Assembly: GCA_045536015.1 (NCBI GenBank)
Contig: JAZSMS010000130.1
Span: forward strand, 1 to 8,704
DNA length: 8,704 nt
Source: JAZSMS01 sp045536015
GTDB lineage: Bacteria > Bacillota > Clostridia > Christensenellales > QALW01
Direction of reading: 5' to 3'
Position numbers and translations under genes: made by a program. Below the pieces are notes generated by a model. The model ran no database searches. It was given only the letters and a program-made list of their open reading frames with translations, and had not been told where the DNA came from. Shown here piece after piece: positions 7,057-8,704 of the stretch; positions within the stretch are counted from its first letter, which is position 1, and every line of letters begins with the position of its first letter.

Positions 7057-7331
7057 TGCATTGACGAAGAAGGACTTATTTTAACTATCCCTTTCAGAGA
7101 GGCAGTGGTTGGTGAAAACTGTCGGGATAAAAATATTTCTGTAGCTTCCGAGCTGAAAGGAAGAACGCCTTTTGGTTAGTAGAACCTTTCCGTGATAACT
7201 GCGTAAACGTTTTAGGGATTGATAGATCCTAAAGTGGTAACCAACCGGTTGCAATTTGAGTGGTACCGCGGGTGAATCGTTTTTTCGGCACTCGTCTCAA
7301 AGTGAAATATCTTTGGGACAGAGTGCTTTTT
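7057..7331 (+). promoter_or_regulatory. T-box riboswitch 2 (candidate specifier GUA, Val)
   Basis: A second complete T-box leader fills the 376-base gap between the ligase paralogues. In Stem I, GAAG (7066-7069) pairs with CTTC (7145-7148), and TATTTT (7077-7082) pairs with AAAATA (7130-7135). Together they enclose a specifier loop of 7 and 9 bases, close to the sizes in glyQS. The distal arm has AGAGAG and GGTGAAAA. Stem II contains GAAAGG/CCTTTC with TTAGTAG, and Stem III is AGGGAT/ATCCT. The T-box core (7253-7270) is identical to copy 1, with the UGGU bulge at 7261-7264. The codon one purine before the lower stem is GTA (7141-7143) followed by G, suggesting tRNA-Val; an offset reading such as CUG (Leu) is less favoured by position. 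The base of Stem I below the kink-turn pairs poorly. T-box identity is certain; the specifier is tentative. Confidence 0.95.
7288..7331 (+). terminator. T-box 2 attenuator terminator
   Basis: GCACTC plus GTCTCAAAG (7288-7302) pair with CTTTGGGAC and GAGTGC (7311-7326), with a single bulged A7320 and an eight-base loop, followed by five T. CTCAAA (7296-7301) is shared with the antiterminator, where it would pair with TTTGAG (7255-7260). The fold logic matches copy 1, but the terminator stem is long and bulged rather than perfect. Confidence 0.93.
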
Positions 7332-7355
7332 AAGTATTTGGAAAGAGAGTGTATT

Positions 7356-8704
7356 ATGGAGCAAACAACCGCCCTTGACTACAAAATTAAAGAAATGGCA
7401 GCTCGTATTAAAGAGCTTCGCGAGCTTGAAGGTCTTTCTATCGATGAAATGGCAGAAAAAACTGCCGTTTCTAAAGAAGAATATCTTCTTTGCGAAAAAG
7501 GTAACAGCGACTTAAACTTCGCCTTTATTTACCGTTGCGCACTTGCTCTTAACGTTAACGTTACCGATATTATCGAGGGTTATAGCCCTAAATTAAAATC
7601 GTATACCGTTACGCGTGCAGGAGCCGGTCAGCAAATTTCGCAGGCACACGGTATGGTTTACTATAACCTTGCCTATGCTTTCCGTGACCGTATTGCCGAG
7701 CCTTTGTTTGTTAACTGTGCCTACGATGCTTCTTCAGAAGATAAAGAGCTTGAGGTTACTACTCACGCAGGTCAAGAGTGTGACATCGTTATTGAGGGTA
7801 ACCTTTTGGTTAAGGTTGGCAATCATAGCGAAGTTTTAGGCCCCGGCGACAGTATTTACTTTGACAGTGATACTCCTCACGGAATGAAAGCCGTTAACGG
7901 AAAAGACTGTAAATTTTACGCAATAGTTTTAAACCCCACGGGCGAGCCCATCCCCGAGCTTACCGAAACAAAGCCCGTTGCGGATAACCGTGTTTCTCAG
8001 CGTGACGTTAAAGAGCGTATTTACAAGCAATATATTACAACCGAAGAAGATGCTAACGGCACGCCTACCTCGATTAAGTTTAAAAACATCGAAAATTTCA
8101 ACTTTGCATTTGACTTGGTTGATGCTCTTGCCCAGCGTGAGCCTGATAAGCTTGCAATGCTTCACATCTCGCGCGATAAAGAAGAGCGCCGCTTTACCTT
8201 TAAGGATATGTCACGCGCTTCTAATCAGGTTGCAAACTACTTTAAATCGCTTGGAATTAAAAAGGGCGATAAGGTTATGCTTGTACTCAAGCGCCACTAT
8301 CAGTTCTGGTTCTGCATTTTAGCACTCAACAAGCTTGGTGCAATAGTTATCCCTGCAACTAATCAGTTGCTTGTTCACGATTTTGAGTACCGCTTTAAAT
8401 CAGCAGGTGTTAACGCAATAGTTTGTACTGCTGACGGCGATACTGCCCAGCAGGTTGATATTGCCACACAAAATTGTCCCGAGCTTAAGCACAAGCTTAT
8501 AGTTAATGGCACGCGCGATGGCTGGAAGACCTTTGATGAAGAGTATACCCTCTTTAGTACGCGCTTTTCGCGCACAGAAGATGCTCCCGGCGGCGATGAC
8601 CAGATGCTTATGTACTTTACATCAGGAACGTCCGGTTATCCCAAGATTGCGGCGCACAATTACAAATATCCGCTTGGACATTTCCATACGGCAAAATATT
8701 GGCA
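7356..8704 (+). CDS. HTH-cupin-acyl-CoA synthetase fusion protein, copy 2 (3' end beyond the window)
   Basis: The frame is open from this ATG to the window edge (449 complete codons, no stop), so the gene is truncated by the window and not broken. The order matches copy 1: XRE-type HTH (about 10-73), cupin (about 115-192; THAGQECDIV with His137 and Glu141, GPGDSIYF, DTPH), then the start of the AMP-forming ligase (from about 246). The P-loop is TSGTSGYPK (422-430), an acceptable variant of TSGTTGNPK in copy 1. The later motifs and the adenylation lysine lie outside the window. Residues 266-338 match copy 1 at 64 of 73 positions by hand alignment, whereas the HTH regions match at only about half. 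The ribosome site (GGAAAG or GAGAG near 7340-7349) is weaker than in copy 1. Its own promoter and T-box make it an independently controlled paralogue. Confidence 0.88.
   Translation, partial: MEQTTALDYKIKEMAARIKELRELEGLSIDEMAEKTAVSKEEYLLCEKGNSDLNFAFIYRCALALNVNVTDIIEGYSPKLKSYTVTRAGAGQQISQAHGMVYYNLAYAFRDRIAEPLFVNCAYDASSEDKELEVTTHAGQECDIVIEGNLLVKVGNHSEVLGPGDSIYFDSDTPHGMKAVNGKDCKFYAIVLNPTGEPIPELTETKPVADNRVSQRDVKERIYKQYITTEEDANGTPTSIKFKNIENFNFAFDLVDALAQREPDKLAMLHISRDKEERRFTFKDMSRASNQVANYFKSLGIKKGDKVMLVLKRHYQFWFCILALNKLGAIVIPATNQLLVHDFEYRFKSAGVNAIVCTADGDTAQQVDIATQNCPELKHKLIVNGTRDGWKTFDEEYTLFSTRFSRTEDAPGGDDQMLMYFTSGTSGYPKIAAHNYKYPLGHFHTAKYW

Noticed and set aside
7504..8575. Several overlapping open frames on both strands within the ligase genes
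   Set aside because: They are out-of-frame shadows of the long HTH-cupin-ligase genes and show no independent start signals or known domains.
7356..8704. Second ligase gene as a pseudogene
   Set aside because: The frame is open to the last base of the window; the missing C-terminal motifs are due only to the window boundary.
1..8704. CRISPR arrays, tRNA or rRNA genes, transposases
   Set aside because: No regularly spaced repeats, cloverleaf sequences, rRNA signatures or transposase motifs were seen.

Overview
The window looks like chromosomal DNA from a low-GC Firmicute, most likely an anaerobic gut or rumen Clostridia member. The evidence is two textbook T-box leaders, AT-rich intergenic DNA, good Shine-Dalgarno sites before most genes, sigma-A-type promoters with 17-bp spacers and TGn extended -10 elements, and a lipobox lipoprotein. 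All recognisable genes are on the + strand, and each appears to have its own promoter.

Layout: (1) 1-150 is a GC-rich non-coding fragment with a strong interrupted palindrome, possibly the end of a dispersed repeat cut by the window edge. (2) 288-776 encodes a DNA-deoxyinosine (hypoxanthine) glycosylase of the uracil-DNA-glycosylase superfamily. (3) 916-1875 encodes a lipoprotein with a DUF4886/SGNH-hydrolase-like domain and is closed by a strong terminator. (4) 2085-4373 encodes a glycoside hydrolase family 20-type protein without a signal peptide. (5) 4388-6979 is a promoter, a T-box riboswitch and a gene for a three-domain protein: XRE-type HTH, cupin, and a medium-chain acyl-CoA synthetase-like adenylating enzyme. 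(6) 7013-8704 repeats that whole cassette (promoter, T-box, paralogous gene); the second gene runs off the window edge after 449 codons.

The most interesting part is 4388-8704. T-boxes normally control aminoacyl-tRNA synthetases, amino-acid biosynthesis or amino-acid uptake. Here two of them control paralogous HTH-cupin-acyl-CoA synthetases. By position above the kink-turn stem, the candidate specifier codons are AUC (Ile) in the first and GUA (Val) in the second. A T-box turns genes on when its amino acid is scarce, so these enzymes are more likely to make an amino-acid precursor than to degrade one. My inference is that each ligase activates a branched-chain carboxylic acid (2-methylbutyrate for Ile, isobutyrate for Val) to its CoA thioester. 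A 2-oxoacid:ferredoxin oxidoreductase would then reductively carboxylate it to the 2-oxo acid, and transamination would give the amino acid. The specifier reading and the substrates are unproven; the T-boxes and the domain order are directly visible.
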